IMG/VR virus record: IMGVR_UViG_3300028025_002785
Location: 1-53,766 of that record
Length of the DNA: 53,766 nucleotides
Reading direction: 5' to 3' (one strand)
Source of the DNA: a virus
Below are positions 6,438 through 15,219 of the stretch, piece after piece; the first letter of the stretch is position 1, and each line of letters starts with the position of its first letter. Made by a program: the position numbers and the translations under genes. The notes under the pieces were generated by a model. The model was not told where the DNA came from and ran no database searches. It saw only the letters and a program-made list of their open reading frames with translations.

Positions 6438-7928
6438 ATGGCTGGATACCTTCGTCCTGGTGTCTATGTTGCGGAATCCCTCAACCTAGTACCACCAGCT
6501 CAAAGCACAACCTCGCAGTCAGTCGCTGCATTTATTGGCTCTATGGATCGTGGCCCAGTTGATCCCACTCTGGTTACATCCTGGAGTCAATACGTAAACC
6601 TCTATGGAGGTTGGACTTCTAACAAGGCAGTGCACGTAGCTGCTCTTCTCTTCTTCTCAAACGGAGGAAGTCAAGCGTACTTTAAGCGCGTAGTTGACGT
6701 GGCTGCTGATACAGCAACACGTAGCTTTACAGATCGCGCTGTTTCACCTGATGGAACTCTAACTCTAAACGCTAAGAACGTTGGAGCATGGGGTAACAAC
6801 ATCAACGTAACAATTGCTAATGCTAATACAGCAGGAGCAGTTGACCTAACTGTCTACTACGGCGGAGATGCTTCAACTAACATTGTTGAGCGTTTTACAG
6901 ACCTAACTATGACAGCCACAGATGACCGTTATTTAATTTCTGTCATCAACTCACAGTCTAAGTACCTATCAGCTGTTGATGAAGGGTCTAACGCTACTGG
7001 AGCAACACGTCTACCAGTAACAATCACTAACGCAGATTTAGCAGCAGGAACTGACGGCGCAGCCGTTGATGCTTCTGACATCTCTGCTGCTGTTGACGCT
7101 TTTGATGTAATCCCAAGCTCGCTTGTTCTAAACGCGCCTGGTGTTACAGATGCTACAGCGGTTAACCTAATCACTAGCTACGCTGAAAACCGTGGAGATG
7201 TATTTGTTGTTATTGACCCAATTTCTGGATCAGCAGCAAACCAGATCACAACAGCGGATTCATATACAGCAACTTCTTATGCTGCTGTATATTACCCACA
7301 GATCGTAATTAAGGACCCATCAGTAACCACACAGGGAATTACAACACTTGCAAACCCTGGCGGAGCGGTTGTTGGTCTTTACCTTGCTACAGACGCTTCT
7401 CGTGGAGTGTTCAAGGCACCTGCTGGTCTTTCAGCCCGTGTTGGAGGCGCTGTTTCAGTAGCGGCTCTAACTAACTCAGAACTTGACAGCCTAAACAGCA
7501 ACTCTGCTGCAGTTAACGCAATCAAGTTTGTACCTGGTTCAGGAATTGTAGTTATGGGCTCTCGCACTCTAGATGGTTCATACATTTCTAAGTATGTTCC
7601 TGTACGTCGTACCCTCATCTACTTGCGTAAGGCGCTCTCAGAGCTAAGCCAGTTCGCTATCTTTGAGCCTAACGATGCAGTTTTGTGGCGTCGACTAACC
7701 GCAACTCTAGAAGGTCTTCTAACAGACTTCTGGCGTCAAGGTGGTCTACGTGGAGCAGTGCCAAGCCAAGCGTTCTACGTTAAGTGCGATACTGAGCTCA
7801 ACCCACAATCATCTATCGACGCTGGTCAGGTAAACATCGAAGTTGGTGTTGCTCTACAACGTCCAGCAGAGTTCATAATCATCAAGATCGGCCAGTTTGA
7901 CGGTGGCACCACCGTTACTGTGGCGTAA
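6438..7928 (+). CDS. Tail sheath protein
   Basis: A 496-residue contractile sheath subunit. The N-terminus MAGYLRPGVYVAE and the early SQSVAAFIGSMDRGPVDPTLV are the family signature of phage sheath proteins. The C-terminal domain (about 400-496) contains ALSELSQFAIFEPNDAVLW, LLTDFWRQGGLRG and AFYVKCDTELNP, followed by an amphipathic strand that exchanges between subunits. The middle (about 100-330) is a variable inserted domain. The sheath surrounds the tube encoded next and contracts on infection. Length and gene order fit the family, with a strong AAAGGAG ribosome site. This is the firmest evidence that the phage is a myovirus. Confidence 0.92.
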   Translation: MAGYLRPGVYVAESLNLVPPAQSTTSQSVAAFIGSMDRGPVDPTLVTSWSQYVNLYGGWTSNKAVHVAALLFFSNGGSQAYFKRVVDVAADTATRSFTDRAVSPDGTLTLNAKNVGAWGNNINVTIANANTAGAVDLTVYYGGDASTNIVERFTDLTMTATDDRYLISVINSQSKYLSAVDEGSNATGATRLPVTITNADLAAGTDGAAVDASDISAAVDAFDVIPSSLVLNAPGVTDATAVNLITSYAENRGDVFVVIDPISGSAANQITTADSYTATSYAAVYYPQIVIKDPSVTTQGITTLANPGGAVVGLYLATDASRGVFKAPAGLSARVGGAVSVAALTNSELDSLNSNSAAVNAIKFVPGSGIVVMGSRTLDGSYISKYVPVRRTLIYLRKALSELSQFAIFEPNDAVLWRRLTATLEGLLTDFWRQGGLRGAVPSQAFYVKCDTELNPQSSIDAGQVNIEVGVALQRPAEFIIIKIGQFDGGTTVTVA

Positions 7929-7944
7929 AGGAGACAAATAAAAA

Positions 7945-8553
7945 ATGGCAACAGATAGCGTAATCAATCGCTTCTCAAGCGTGGCGACCGATCCACTTCG
8001 TTCGTTTCGGTTCTACGCAGAGTTCCTTGCTCCACAACAGGGCAGTAAGGTAAGCTCAAAGATCACTGGCTTCAGCGGTGGTTTTACTCAGATCTCTGGT
8101 CTTGGTATTAACACTCAGAGCATTGCGTACCGTGAAGGTGGATACAACACCACTATTCACCAAGTACCTGGAATGACAACATTCAACCCAATTTCATTTA
8201 ACCGTGGAGTTATCTACAAGAACGATCAGGCAATCAACTGGATGAAGCACCTGTTCGCTGCAGCAGCAGGAGACGGAATCGCCCTAGGCGAGAACGACTT
8301 CCGTTGCGATATCAAGATTTACGTCTTGGATCACCCAGCAGCTAGCAACGCAACTGCTACAACCACTGGTGAGGGCGGTTCTAACGTTCCTAAGATGGGT
8401 TTCCATGTACACAACGCATGGATCTCAACTCTTAACTACTCTGACCTAGATGCAGGTGGAAACAACCTTATGGTTGAAACCATGGGCGTTGTACACGAAG
8501 GTCTGTCTGTGTTCTATACTGATAAAGACTTCAAGCCACTAGCAAGCGCATAA
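7945..8553 (+). CDS. Tail tube protein (gp19-like)
   Basis: A 202-residue inner tube protein, directly after the sheath as in most contractile phages and injection systems. The opening VATDPLRSFRFYAEFLAP, the segment ITGFSGGFTQISGLGINT and the later NWMKHLFAAAAG match the conserved T4-gp19-like phage tail tube pattern. The protein is a flat beta-barrel that stacks into hexamer rings whose length is set by the tape measure. AAAGGAG precedes the start by a suitable distance. No odd features are seen. Confidence 0.9.
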   Translation: MATDSVINRFSSVATDPLRSFRFYAEFLAPQQGSKVSSKITGFSGGFTQISGLGINTQSIAYREGGYNTTIHQVPGMTTFNPISFNRGVIYKNDQAINWMKHLFAAAAGDGIALGENDFRCDIKIYVLDHPAASNATATTTGEGGSNVPKMGFHVHNAWISTLNYSDLDAGGNNLMVETMGVVHEGLSVFYTDKDFKPLASA

Positions 8554-8578
8554 TCTAACTTTATAAGGAGAATTAATC

Positions 8579-9376
8579 GTGACCGAGCCTATGCTCTCTG
8601 ATCCATCATCCCTAGCACAAGCCGCAAAGCAGTTTACAGCGGAGCCTGTAGTAGCAATCACTACTCAGGCACCGTCTGATACTGAGGTCGCCCTTCCCGG
8701 AGGATTTATTAACCGGGAAGGCGCCTTAGTTAAGTACGCAGAAGTACGTGAACTAAACGGTGCAGACGAGGAAGCAATTGCTCGTTCTGGAAGTACTGGA
8801 CGTGCCCTTAACACGATGCTACAACGAGGACTTGTAAGCCTTGGTATGGAGTCAACATCTAAAGAAGATTTAGATACGTTGCTTTCAGGAGACCGAGACG
8901 CGATCCTTATTGGAGTTCGTAAAGCAACGTTTGGTAAAAACATTGAGTTTTCTGGGTCATGCCCGACTTGCTCAGCAGAACAGTCCATTATTTTGGACTT
9001 AGATAACGATATTCCAGTTAAGACTTTGGAAGATCCTGTAGAAGATCGACTATGGGAGTACCAGTCAAAACTTGGAACTGTAATTGTTGGTCTACCAACT
9101 GGTCTTACACAACGAAGACTGCTTGAGAATTCCGACAAAACAGCAGCAGAATTGAATACAATTTTACTGTCTGGGTGCATAGCATCTATTGGTGGAAGCC
9201 CTTCTATGGGAGCAACATCAGTGCTAAAGCTCAGCTGGAAAGATCGTGAAATACTCGTGCAACAAATTCTAGAACGTAACCCAGGCCCACGCCTTGGGGA
9301 GGTGAAGAAGGCTTGCGAGGCATGCGGCGAGGATATTCCTATGCCGTTGACCTTAGCAGCGTTGTTTCGAGTATAA
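8579..9376 (+). CDS. Tail assembly chaperone, frame-0 product (T4_baseplate-like, zinc motif)
   Basis: A 265-residue protein between the tube and tape measure genes, the standard place of the frameshifted tail chaperone. GTG at 8579 follows AAGGAG. The sequence has a disordered start, a helical core (LNGADEEAIARSGS, KEDLDTLLSGDRDAILIGVR), one Cys pair in SGSCPTCSAE (about 125-130), and a second in KACEACGEDIP near the C-terminus, suggesting one zinc site built from two CxxC knuckles. The arrangement resembles the T4 baseplate/tail-chaperone family of actinophages. The frame ends at TAA 9374-9376, but a well-formed +1 frame continues to 9515. The protein probably coats the tape measure during assembly. 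Confidence 0.7.
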   Translation: MTEPMLSDPSSLAQAAKQFTAEPVVAITTQAPSDTEVALPGGFINREGALVKYAEVRELNGADEEAIARSGSTGRALNTMLQRGLVSLGMESTSKEDLDTLLSGDRDAILIGVRKATFGKNIEFSGSCPTCSAEQSIILDLDNDIPVKTLEDPVEDRLWEYQSKLGTVIVGLPTGLTQRRLLENSDKTAAELNTILLSGCIASIGGSPSMGATSVLKLSWKDREILVQQILERNPGPRLGEVKKACEACGEDIPMPLTLAALFRV

Positions 9377-9515
9377 AGACGAGGACTACGTAAATCTTTT
9401 GGACCAATTTGAAGCACTAACTCGGCACTTTACTGGATGGACTTTGACGGATATCCGATCATTGTCATTTCGTGAACGCAAAAATTGGATCGAAAGATCT
9501 GGACGTAGGAGATAA
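9357..9515 (+). CDS. +1 frame extension of the tail assembly chaperone (probable programmed frameshift)
   Basis: This open frame has no ATG or GTG start and begins inside the preceding gene. If the ribosome slips at 9365-9368 (UUU C, followed by GA), tRNA-Phe can re-pair from UUU to UUC. The chaperone then continues as FEYKDEDYVNLLDQFEALT and ends near WIERSGRRR, adding 48 residues after residue 263 for a 311-residue fusion. The extension reads like genuine protein (acidic then basic helices) and ends 2 nt before the tape measure start. This is the same logic as lambda G/GT and Mu-type chaperones. A TTG at 9399 could start a separate small protein, but its ribosome site is poor. Confidence 0.6.
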   Translation, partial: QRCFEYKDEDYVNLLDQFEALTRHFTGWTLTDIRSLSFRERKNWIERSGRRR

Positions 9516-9517
9516 CT

Positions 9518-11779
9518 GTGGCTAAAGATACTGGATCAGCAATGGGTGTCGGTGGTGGCGGCGGAATTTTTAGCCGTAAGACCGAACTCGTTGCTGACCT
9601 GACGTCTGCATTTAAAACCCTCAATGCGGAACTAGAAAAAACTAAAAAGCTCTCAGAAGAAATCTCTAAGAATTTAAAGGGAGCATTTCCCGGTGGTGGC
9701 TCTGGAAATCTTTTAGGTTCAAGTTTTGGACAATCTACTGGAACCAACACAGCTGAAGAAAACGACGGAAGTAAGAGCGGTGGAGGCGGTCCAAGCCTAG
9801 GATTAAAGATCCTTCAAGGCGCTCTAAAAGTCGGCGGCATGGCTATGCAAGCGATGCCAACTGTTCAGCAATCTTTTGAACAAGACTTACTGCGCTCGCG
9901 TTTTGGTTTCTATGGTGGAGCAAACGCCAATGCTACACAGTTACAGATGGCACGTCAGGGAACAACTACTGACCCTCTAGACGCTGCTCGCGCCTCTATG
10001 ATTGGCGCTACCCAAGGCTTAATGCCGGGACTTAAAAACTTTAGCTCTATTGCACAAAGTGCTGCAACCATTTCTAACCTTATGCCAGGAGTCGGTGTAT
10101 CTGGCGGTATGCAAGCGATGGCCGCACTTAACCAAGGTCGAAACGTAAACATGCTCCGCATGATTGGCGTTAACGTTCGAGGATCTGACGGACTACAACG
10201 TAGTTTTGAAGACATCGCTAACGACCTTTGGAAAAATATTAATAGCCAAAAGAGTGGCTCAAGCAAGATTACTAAGCAAGACTTGTCTCTTTCTTTACAA
10301 CCAGGTAATGCTCTTGCTTCTATGATGGATCAGTACTTTGGTAATGACCCCGTTCTTCGCCAAGGTGTTATTTCTGCTCTTTACCAGAAGGCTGGTGGAG
10401 GGTCATTTACAAAAGAATCGTTAGACAAATCTGGGGCAACTACTAGCGCTGTTACCTCTATGAGCGACAGAAATGCCGCATCTCTTAACGCAATTCAAGC
10501 AGTTGCTCCAGCAACCCTTAAAGGTTTTGAAAAAGCCAACGAACTATTGGCTACTGCAAGTAATAAAGTTGCTGATCTTGCTAGAGATGCTGGAATTATG
10601 GGAGACGCTTTCCGTAAAGTTCTTGAATCAAAAGGCTTCTTAGACACCATTGCAACTTCTGGAAATGGAGCAGGAGCAACTGGTCTTGGTATGGCTGGAG
10701 GATTGCTTGGAAGTTTTGCTGGAAGTTTATTTGGTGGAAAAGCTTTTGGAAAACTAGGTACTGGCGTTAAGTCTGTTGGAAAATCCGTATGGGGTGGGCT
10801 TAAGAAATTTGGCGGAAGATTTCTTAGCGGCGCTGCTGTGTACGGCGGAATGGAAGTTTTACAAAACTATTTAAATAAAGCGGATGTACCAGACTGGTTG
10901 CGTACTGGCGGTAACGTTGCTTTTGACACTTTACAAGGCGGGTTAACGACACTTGCTGCGACTAAAAACCCATACGCTGCAATTGCTGGATCGGTAGCTG
11001 GCGGAGCGGCATCTATCATGAATCCTTATGGCGAGGGCGGAGGAAGCGATGATGTTGCGGAGGCCTCTCTTGGAATGGTTTACCCTCTTTCTGGAAAGCC
11101 TCCAATTACAAGTGAGTTTGGAAAGATCCGTCACCTTACATTTAACAACGGTCAGAAGAGCCCTTCTTACGGAAAACCTCACGGAGGTGTTGACTACGGT
11201 GTTCCAGAAGGAACTCCTGTATACGCGGTTACTGACGGAGTAGTAGAGCCTACTGGGTATGACGCACCTGGTTTTGGAAATTACATTAAAACATCAAACT
11301 CAGATGGCGCTGAAAACTTCTTTGGTCACCTAAGCCGTAAATTAGTTGAAGGTGGCACTAGGGTTAAGGCTGGAGATCTTGTTGGTTACAGCGGTAACTC
11401 TGGCTCATCTACTGGTCCACACCTGCACTTTGAAGTTCGCAAGGGTGGAAACAAGTTAGATCCTATGTCGTATCTATCTGGAGCAAACGCCAATACTTTA
11501 ACTGGAGGCGCGGTTCCTTCTAGCGGTGACAGTTTGACTTTAAAAAAAGGCGCTGGAAATTTAATTTTGCAACCTATGGGCGGAGAAGGTCCTACATCTG
11601 CTACTTCGTATGGAATGTTTAACAAAAGCCACAGCGAAGCTCAGACTATTAACTACGGTGGAGTTACAATTACATTTAATATGCCAGAGAACTCTGCATC
11701 TGATGTAAAAGCAATTGCTAACGAAGTTCGTCGTGTTTTGTCAGATGATAATATTCGTGAAAAGGCGGTAAACCGATAA
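9518..11779 (+). CDS. Tape measure protein with C-terminal M23 peptidase domain
   Basis: A 753-residue protein that sets tail length and probably opens the cell wall. GTG at 9518 follows AGGAGA. Residues about 20-60 are coiled-coil (TSAFKTLNAELEKTKKLSEE), followed by long Ala/Gly/Met-rich helical stretches and a glycine-rich membrane-like region at about 385-470. A complete zinc peptidase of the LytM/M23 family lies at about 525-650, with HGGVDYG (about 554) and HLHFEV (about 634) as metal ligands. M23 enzymes cut peptidoglycan cross-bridges, so the protein likely digests the wall as it is ejected with the DNA. The product is rather short for a tape measure, so the tail should be modest in length. 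Both functions are well supported. Confidence 0.8.
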   Translation: MAKDTGSAMGVGGGGGIFSRKTELVADLTSAFKTLNAELEKTKKLSEEISKNLKGAFPGGGSGNLLGSSFGQSTGTNTAEENDGSKSGGGGPSLGLKILQGALKVGGMAMQAMPTVQQSFEQDLLRSRFGFYGGANANATQLQMARQGTTTDPLDAARASMIGATQGLMPGLKNFSSIAQSAATISNLMPGVGVSGGMQAMAALNQGRNVNMLRMIGVNVRGSDGLQRSFEDIANDLWKNINSQKSGSSKITKQDLSLSLQPGNALASMMDQYFGNDPVLRQGVISALYQKAGGGSFTKESLDKSGATTSAVTSMSDRNAASLNAIQAVAPATLKGFEKANELLATASNKVADLARDAGIMGDAFRKVLESKGFLDTIATSGNGAGATGLGMAGGLLGSFAGSLFGGKAFGKLGTGVKSVGKSVWGGLKKFGGRFLSGAAVYGGMEVLQNYLNKADVPDWLRTGGNVAFDTLQGGLTTLAATKNPYAAIAGSVAGGAASIMNPYGEGGGSDDVAEASLGMVYPLSGKPPITSEFGKIRHLTFNNGQKSPSYGKPHGGVDYGVPEGTPVYAVTDGVVEPTGYDAPGFGNYIKTSNSDGAENFFGHLSRKLVEGGTRVKAGDLVGYSGNSGSSTGPHLHFEVRKGGNKLDPMSYLSGANANTLTGGAVPSSGDSLTLKKGAGNLILQPMGGEGPTSATSYGMFNKSHSEAQTINYGGVTITFNMPENSASDVKAIANEVRRVLSDDNIREKAVNR

Positions 11780-12927
11780 TGTCTCAGAACATCGTAACCA
11801 GTAGCCCGGACTCTGCTCGCGCAGCAGCAGCGGCCTCTGAAAGAGAACGAGCACGAATTGCTAGAATTCCGGGAGAGACCGAACGCTTAAAGCGCGGAGC
11901 GGCTGCTAGAGCTAAAAAAGAAGCAGAAGCACAAAAGGCTGCTGCTAAAGCGGCGGCGGCTCTTAAGAAGAAGCCTAAGGTAGATGCTGATAAGCAACCT
12001 CCTACAGAACCTTTAAACTACCGCTGGAACCTTCCACCACACAAGTGGAGTTTGCCAGTTCGTGCGATAGATATGCACCCAGATGTGTATGTCGATCCGT
12101 TGAACCCTAAGTTGGGTACGGTAGATGAAAGATACCGACGCGGTCGTCTATGGTGGTATGCAAACACCAAAAACAGTTACGCAAGTAACGTTAAGGGTAA
12201 TCCAAAAAATCAGATCGATGGAGATGACCGAAAGTACGGATTCCAGTTCTTATGGAACCCAGAAACGTTTTCTACATCTGTTTCTTTAAACACAGAAGTT
12301 ACTCCTACACCAGCGGATCGTTTCGTAGGTGTAGCTGGAGCCTTCCCTAGCGGAGAAACCATCAGTTTTACAATCAGAGTTGATAGAACAAACGACTTTA
12401 CTTGTTTACGAAACTTGCTTAAAAAAGACTACGCGTCTTCTTTGAACCTTATTTCTCCAGCATCTTTAGCGGTTGCTGGAAGTTCAGGTTCAGTAAACAC
12501 AACTACTCTTGCAGGTATCTTGGCTGCTTCAACAGAGGGTCCAGCAATCGATCAAATGGCGCAGTATTACTCTACTGGGTTCTCTTTAGTTCCCGGTGAA
12601 AGTATGCGAGATAAGATCAGAGAACTTTTAGAACTAGGCACTCTGGCTGATATTGAATACATCTACAAAGCGGTAAACGGACCTAACTGGAAGAGCATCA
12701 GTGGAAGAAACACTTCTGATATTGGTTATTTGTCTGCAACGCTTCTTCGAGTAGACATTGGTCCATCTTCATACATTGGGTACATTAACGGATTGACTGT
12801 TAATCACTTAGCTTTTAGCCAAGATATGACCCCATTCCGCACAGACGTTCAGATCTCAATGAACTTGATGGCATCTGCGGGTATTGCAAGCGACGGTACA
12901 GCGGCTCCAGTAGCCCCAACTAAGTAG
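11779..12927 (+). CDS. Baseplate or tail-tube initiator protein
   Basis: A 382-residue protein coupled to the tape measure gene (TAATG). The first 75 residues are Ala/Lys/Arg-rich and probably coiled or disordered (REAARAKKEAEAQKAAAKA-like composition). After that comes a beta-rich domain beginning RWNLPPHKWSLPVRAIDMHP, with KYGFQFLWNPETFSTSV and GETISFTIRVDRTNDFT, which resembles tube-like folds of proteins between the tape measure and the LysM protein of contractile tails. By synteny it should sit where tube polymerisation starts (gp48/gp54-like). The exact counterpart is not certain. Confidence 0.5.
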   Translation: MSQNIVTSSPDSARAAAAASERERARIARIPGETERLKRGAAARAKKEAEAQKAAAKAAAALKKKPKVDADKQPPTEPLNYRWNLPPHKWSLPVRAIDMHPDVYVDPLNPKLGTVDERYRRGRLWWYANTKNSYASNVKGNPKNQIDGDDRKYGFQFLWNPETFSTSVSLNTEVTPTPADRFVGVAGAFPSGETISFTIRVDRTNDFTCLRNLLKKDYASSLNLISPASLAVAGSSGSVNTTTLAGILAASTEGPAIDQMAQYYSTGFSLVPGESMRDKIRELLELGTLADIEYIYKAVNGPNWKSISGRNTSDIGYLSATLLRVDIGPSSYIGYINGLTVNHLAFSQDMTPFRTDVQISMNLMASAGIASDGTAAPVAPTK

Positions 12928-12934
12928 GAGAACC

Positions 12935-13216
12935 ATGGGAATCTTTCAAGGATCTAGATACGAATACTCTGTTGTTGACTTCGTTTCTACCTCACAGGAT
13001 GCTGATGCAAACGCTGTTGTGTTTTACAGTTTTGACGAATTAGGAACTTTTTCTTACCTAGAGCACACCTACATCGAGGGAGAAAGACTAGATAGCATCG
13101 CTCAGCGATACTACGACCGCCCTGACATGTGGTGGACAATTCTTGACCACAATCCTGATATCTCTGACCCAGACAATATACGGCCAGGACAGGTGTTGAG
13201 GATACCAAATGTATAA
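12935..13216 (+). CDS. LysM-like baseplate wedge protein (gp53/Afp7-like)
   Basis: A 93-residue protein. The C-terminal half (HTYIEGERLDSIAQRYYDR, then MWWTILDHNPDISDP, IRPGQVLRIP) is a classic LysM fold, as found in T4 gp53 and in the Afp7/Pvc7 proteins of contractile injection systems. Such proteins bridge the hub and the wedge rather than digest the wall. It follows a GGAGAACC ribosome site and overlaps the next gene by 8 nt. Gene order (tape measure, initiator, LysM, gp27-like, gp5-like) matches other contractile machines. Confidence 0.75.
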   Translation: MGIFQGSRYEYSVVDFVSTSQDADANAVVFYSFDELGTFSYLEHTYIEGERLDSIAQRYYDRPDMWWTILDHNPDISDPDNIRPGQVLRIPNV

Positions 13217-14549
13217 CTTTGTAAGTGTTGAGTTTCCAAACGCAGACGAAGAACTTGTGCAAGTTCTAGAGATGAACTTTTGGCAGTCTAGATACAAGCA
13301 CGATTTTGCAACATTCAAGTTTCGTGACTGGAACCCTGCCTACAACAACGTTCGTCCGGGAACTCCTATGCGGTTCACCCTTCAGGGCGATAACAATGTA
13401 GAGACTTTTAGTGGGTACGTGCACCACATTAAGCCTAACCTCACTCCTGGAAAAAACTATGTAGAAGTTCACTTTATTGGAGCATCGTACTACTTAAAGC
13501 AGACTTCTCAAACAACCTATAAAAATCGAACTGCTTCTGAAATTGTTATTGAAATTGCAAAACGCAACAACTTTGCATACCGAGTAGCCCCGCACCCACG
13601 CGTATATCCTCAAATATCTCAAGCTGGGCTTACCGACATGGAAATGATTAACAAGTTGGCTAAGCAGTGCGGGTACTCTGCTAGATTTAAAAACGCTGAG
13701 ATTCACTTTCAGCCAATGCTTAAAGTGTACGAAGAAGGAAGAGAAAACGCTCAAATCTTGACCCTTAGAGACGCAGACGACCCAGCGGGAAGCACCCTGT
13801 ACTCGTTCAACCCTTTAATTGGTGAAAGCTTGGAGCACGATGGGGAATACAAGTCTGCAACTGCTGTATCTGGCGTGGACGCTTACACAGGTAAAGTTAT
13901 TCAAGTGACTAACCAATTGCGCCCAAAAACAACAAAGACACGATCTGAACCAGAATTTTTTGATAGATTTTCTAGCGCAACTGTCGCAAACGATTACAGT
14001 GTTGCTAAAAGTGAATCTGAGTCGTCTGATCAACGTAATAGATTTCCTTACCGTGCTAAGGCAGAGGCGTTAGGCGACCCAGGGCTTCATCCCGATGTTC
14101 CTGTTTTTATCGACGGAGTGAACGAGGACTACTCAGGTTTTTGGGTCATCTTAGAAGCCGAACACAAACTAACATCAACTGGCTACACACAGTTCATGTA
14201 CACAACAGAGTTAACTCTAGGAACAGACTCATTGGGCAGTGCAGTTGCTGGTGCCGATAATAAAGTGGTTAGAGTGCCAAACTCTCGCGCTAAACGAAAG
14301 ATTATTCCTAACGTACGACAGACCAACAAAAAGCCAAAGACCACTTTAAAAACTGGCTCACTTTCTCCAACTAAAAACGCTCAAGTAGGTTTTGGAAACA
14401 TTAAGAACAGAACAAAACCAAAAACAGCAAACCAAGTCATTATTGCTAAGAAGTGGGTTAGCCCTTCGGGTAACTTGACCAACATCACCAAAACTAAAAC
14501 AAGGCCTCAAACTGTCGTTAAAAAGTTAAGGAGTAAAGGTGTACTCTGA
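13209..14549 (+). CDS. Baseplate hub protein (gp27 / late control D-like)
   Basis: A 446-residue protein at the central hub position. The early beta segments NFWQSRYKHDFATFKFRDWN and GTPMRFTLQGDNN, and VETFSGYVHHIKPNL, match the tube-like domains of gp27/VgrG/late-control-D proteins. KTYKNRTASEIVIEIAKR-like helices and GYSARFKNAEIHFQPM belong to the same fold. A basic, Thr/Lys-rich C-terminal tail (about 360-446, with many NxTKxKT stretches) is unusual and may bind the spike or DNA. It overlaps its neighbours by 8 and 11 nt. The hub trimer connects the tube to the spike encoded next. Confidence 0.75.
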   Translation: MYNFVSVEFPNADEELVQVLEMNFWQSRYKHDFATFKFRDWNPAYNNVRPGTPMRFTLQGDNNVETFSGYVHHIKPNLTPGKNYVEVHFIGASYYLKQTSQTTYKNRTASEIVIEIAKRNNFAYRVAPHPRVYPQISQAGLTDMEMINKLAKQCGYSARFKNAEIHFQPMLKVYEEGRENAQILTLRDADDPAGSTLYSFNPLIGESLEHDGEYKSATAVSGVDAYTGKVIQVTNQLRPKTTKTRSEPEFFDRFSSATVANDYSVAKSESESSDQRNRFPYRAKAEALGDPGLHPDVPVFIDGVNEDYSGFWVILEAEHKLTSTGYTQFMYTTELTLGTDSLGSAVAGADNKVVRVPNSRAKRKIIPNVRQTNKKPKTTLKTGSLSPTKNAQVGFGNIKNRTKPKTANQVIIAKKWVSPSGNLTNITKTKTRPQTVVKKLRSKGVL

Positions 14550-15219
14550 AAACAAATTTTATGGCATGTACCGAGCAGTTGTAGCGGATGCAAACGATCC
14601 TGAGAACTTGGGTCGCGTTACCCTGATTGTTCCTCAGGTTCTTGGTCAATCTGTGACTAACTGGGCATGGCCAGTAGGCGGAGCTATTAGCCAGACGAAA
14701 TACCCTTACGGGTCTTTCTCCACATCTGGTACTCAAGCGCTTGGCGTAAATACGGCAACTAAAATAACTGGGTTTGCTGAAGATGACACTAACAGAATGT
14801 ACTTATCTAATAACAGAATCTACGTTCAAGAAACGGGCGACTATTTTCTACAGTTCTCGGCTGTAATTGTAAAAAGCAACTCAAGTGCTGGTACAGCGGA
14901 CATATGGATTAGAAAAAATGGTGTCAATATTCCAAAGACTGGTACAAGAATAACCGTTTCTGGTCAAGGCGCTGAAGTAGTTATGACTGCTGGTTTGATC
15001 TTGGATTTAAAAGTAGGAGAGTACATAGAGTTCTACGGCTCTGCTAGTGCTACTAACATCTCTGTGACTTCTTACGCCGCCAATACTGGGCCTGCTATTC
15101 CGGGAGTGATTGCATCTATAAACCTAGTTGGAAAATGGAAACCCCAGCCGAATACTCCGGTATGGGCAATGTTTGAGGGCGGGGATCCAAACTTCCCGCT
15201 TTGGATTGGAGCGTCATAA
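14539..15219 (+). CDS. Baseplate spike OB-fold protein (gp5-like) with an inserted jelly-roll domain
   Basis: A 226-residue protein starting at GTG 14539 behind AAGGAG. Residues 1-55 (FYGMYRAVVADANDPENLG, RVTLIVPQVLGQ) are the first half of the gp5-type OB-fold. The last 25 residues (PVWAMFEGGDPNFPLWIG) are its final strand, normally only a few dozen residues away. Between them lies about 140 residues with a C1q/TNF-like jelly-roll pattern (RIYVQETGDYFLQFSAVIV, GLILDLKVGEYIEFYGSAS). I infer a domain inserted in the OB-fold, making a decorated spike base. No lysozyme domain is present, unlike T4 gp5. The hub/spike role is well supported, and the insertion is seen directly. Confidence 0.75.
   Translation: MYSENKFYGMYRAVVADANDPENLGRVTLIVPQVLGQSVTNWAWPVGGAISQTKYPYGSFSTSGTQALGVNTATKITGFAEDDTNRMYLSNNRIYVQETGDYFLQFSAVIVKSNSSAGTADIWIRKNGVNIPKTGTRITVSGQGAEVVMTAGLILDLKVGEYIEFYGSASATNISVTSYAANTGPAIPGVIASINLVGKWKPQPNTPVWAMFEGGDPNFPLWIGAS

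Noticed and set aside
8665-9417. A 250-codon minus-strand ORF opposite the tail chaperone
   Set aside because: Shadow of the real gene: Ser/Arg/Pro-rich, no ribosome site, and it opposes a conserved tail operon.
9399-9515. TTG 9399 as the start of a separate small gene downstream of the chaperone
   Set aside because: Ribosome site is poor and the open frame extends upstream into the chaperone gene, so a frameshift explains it better.
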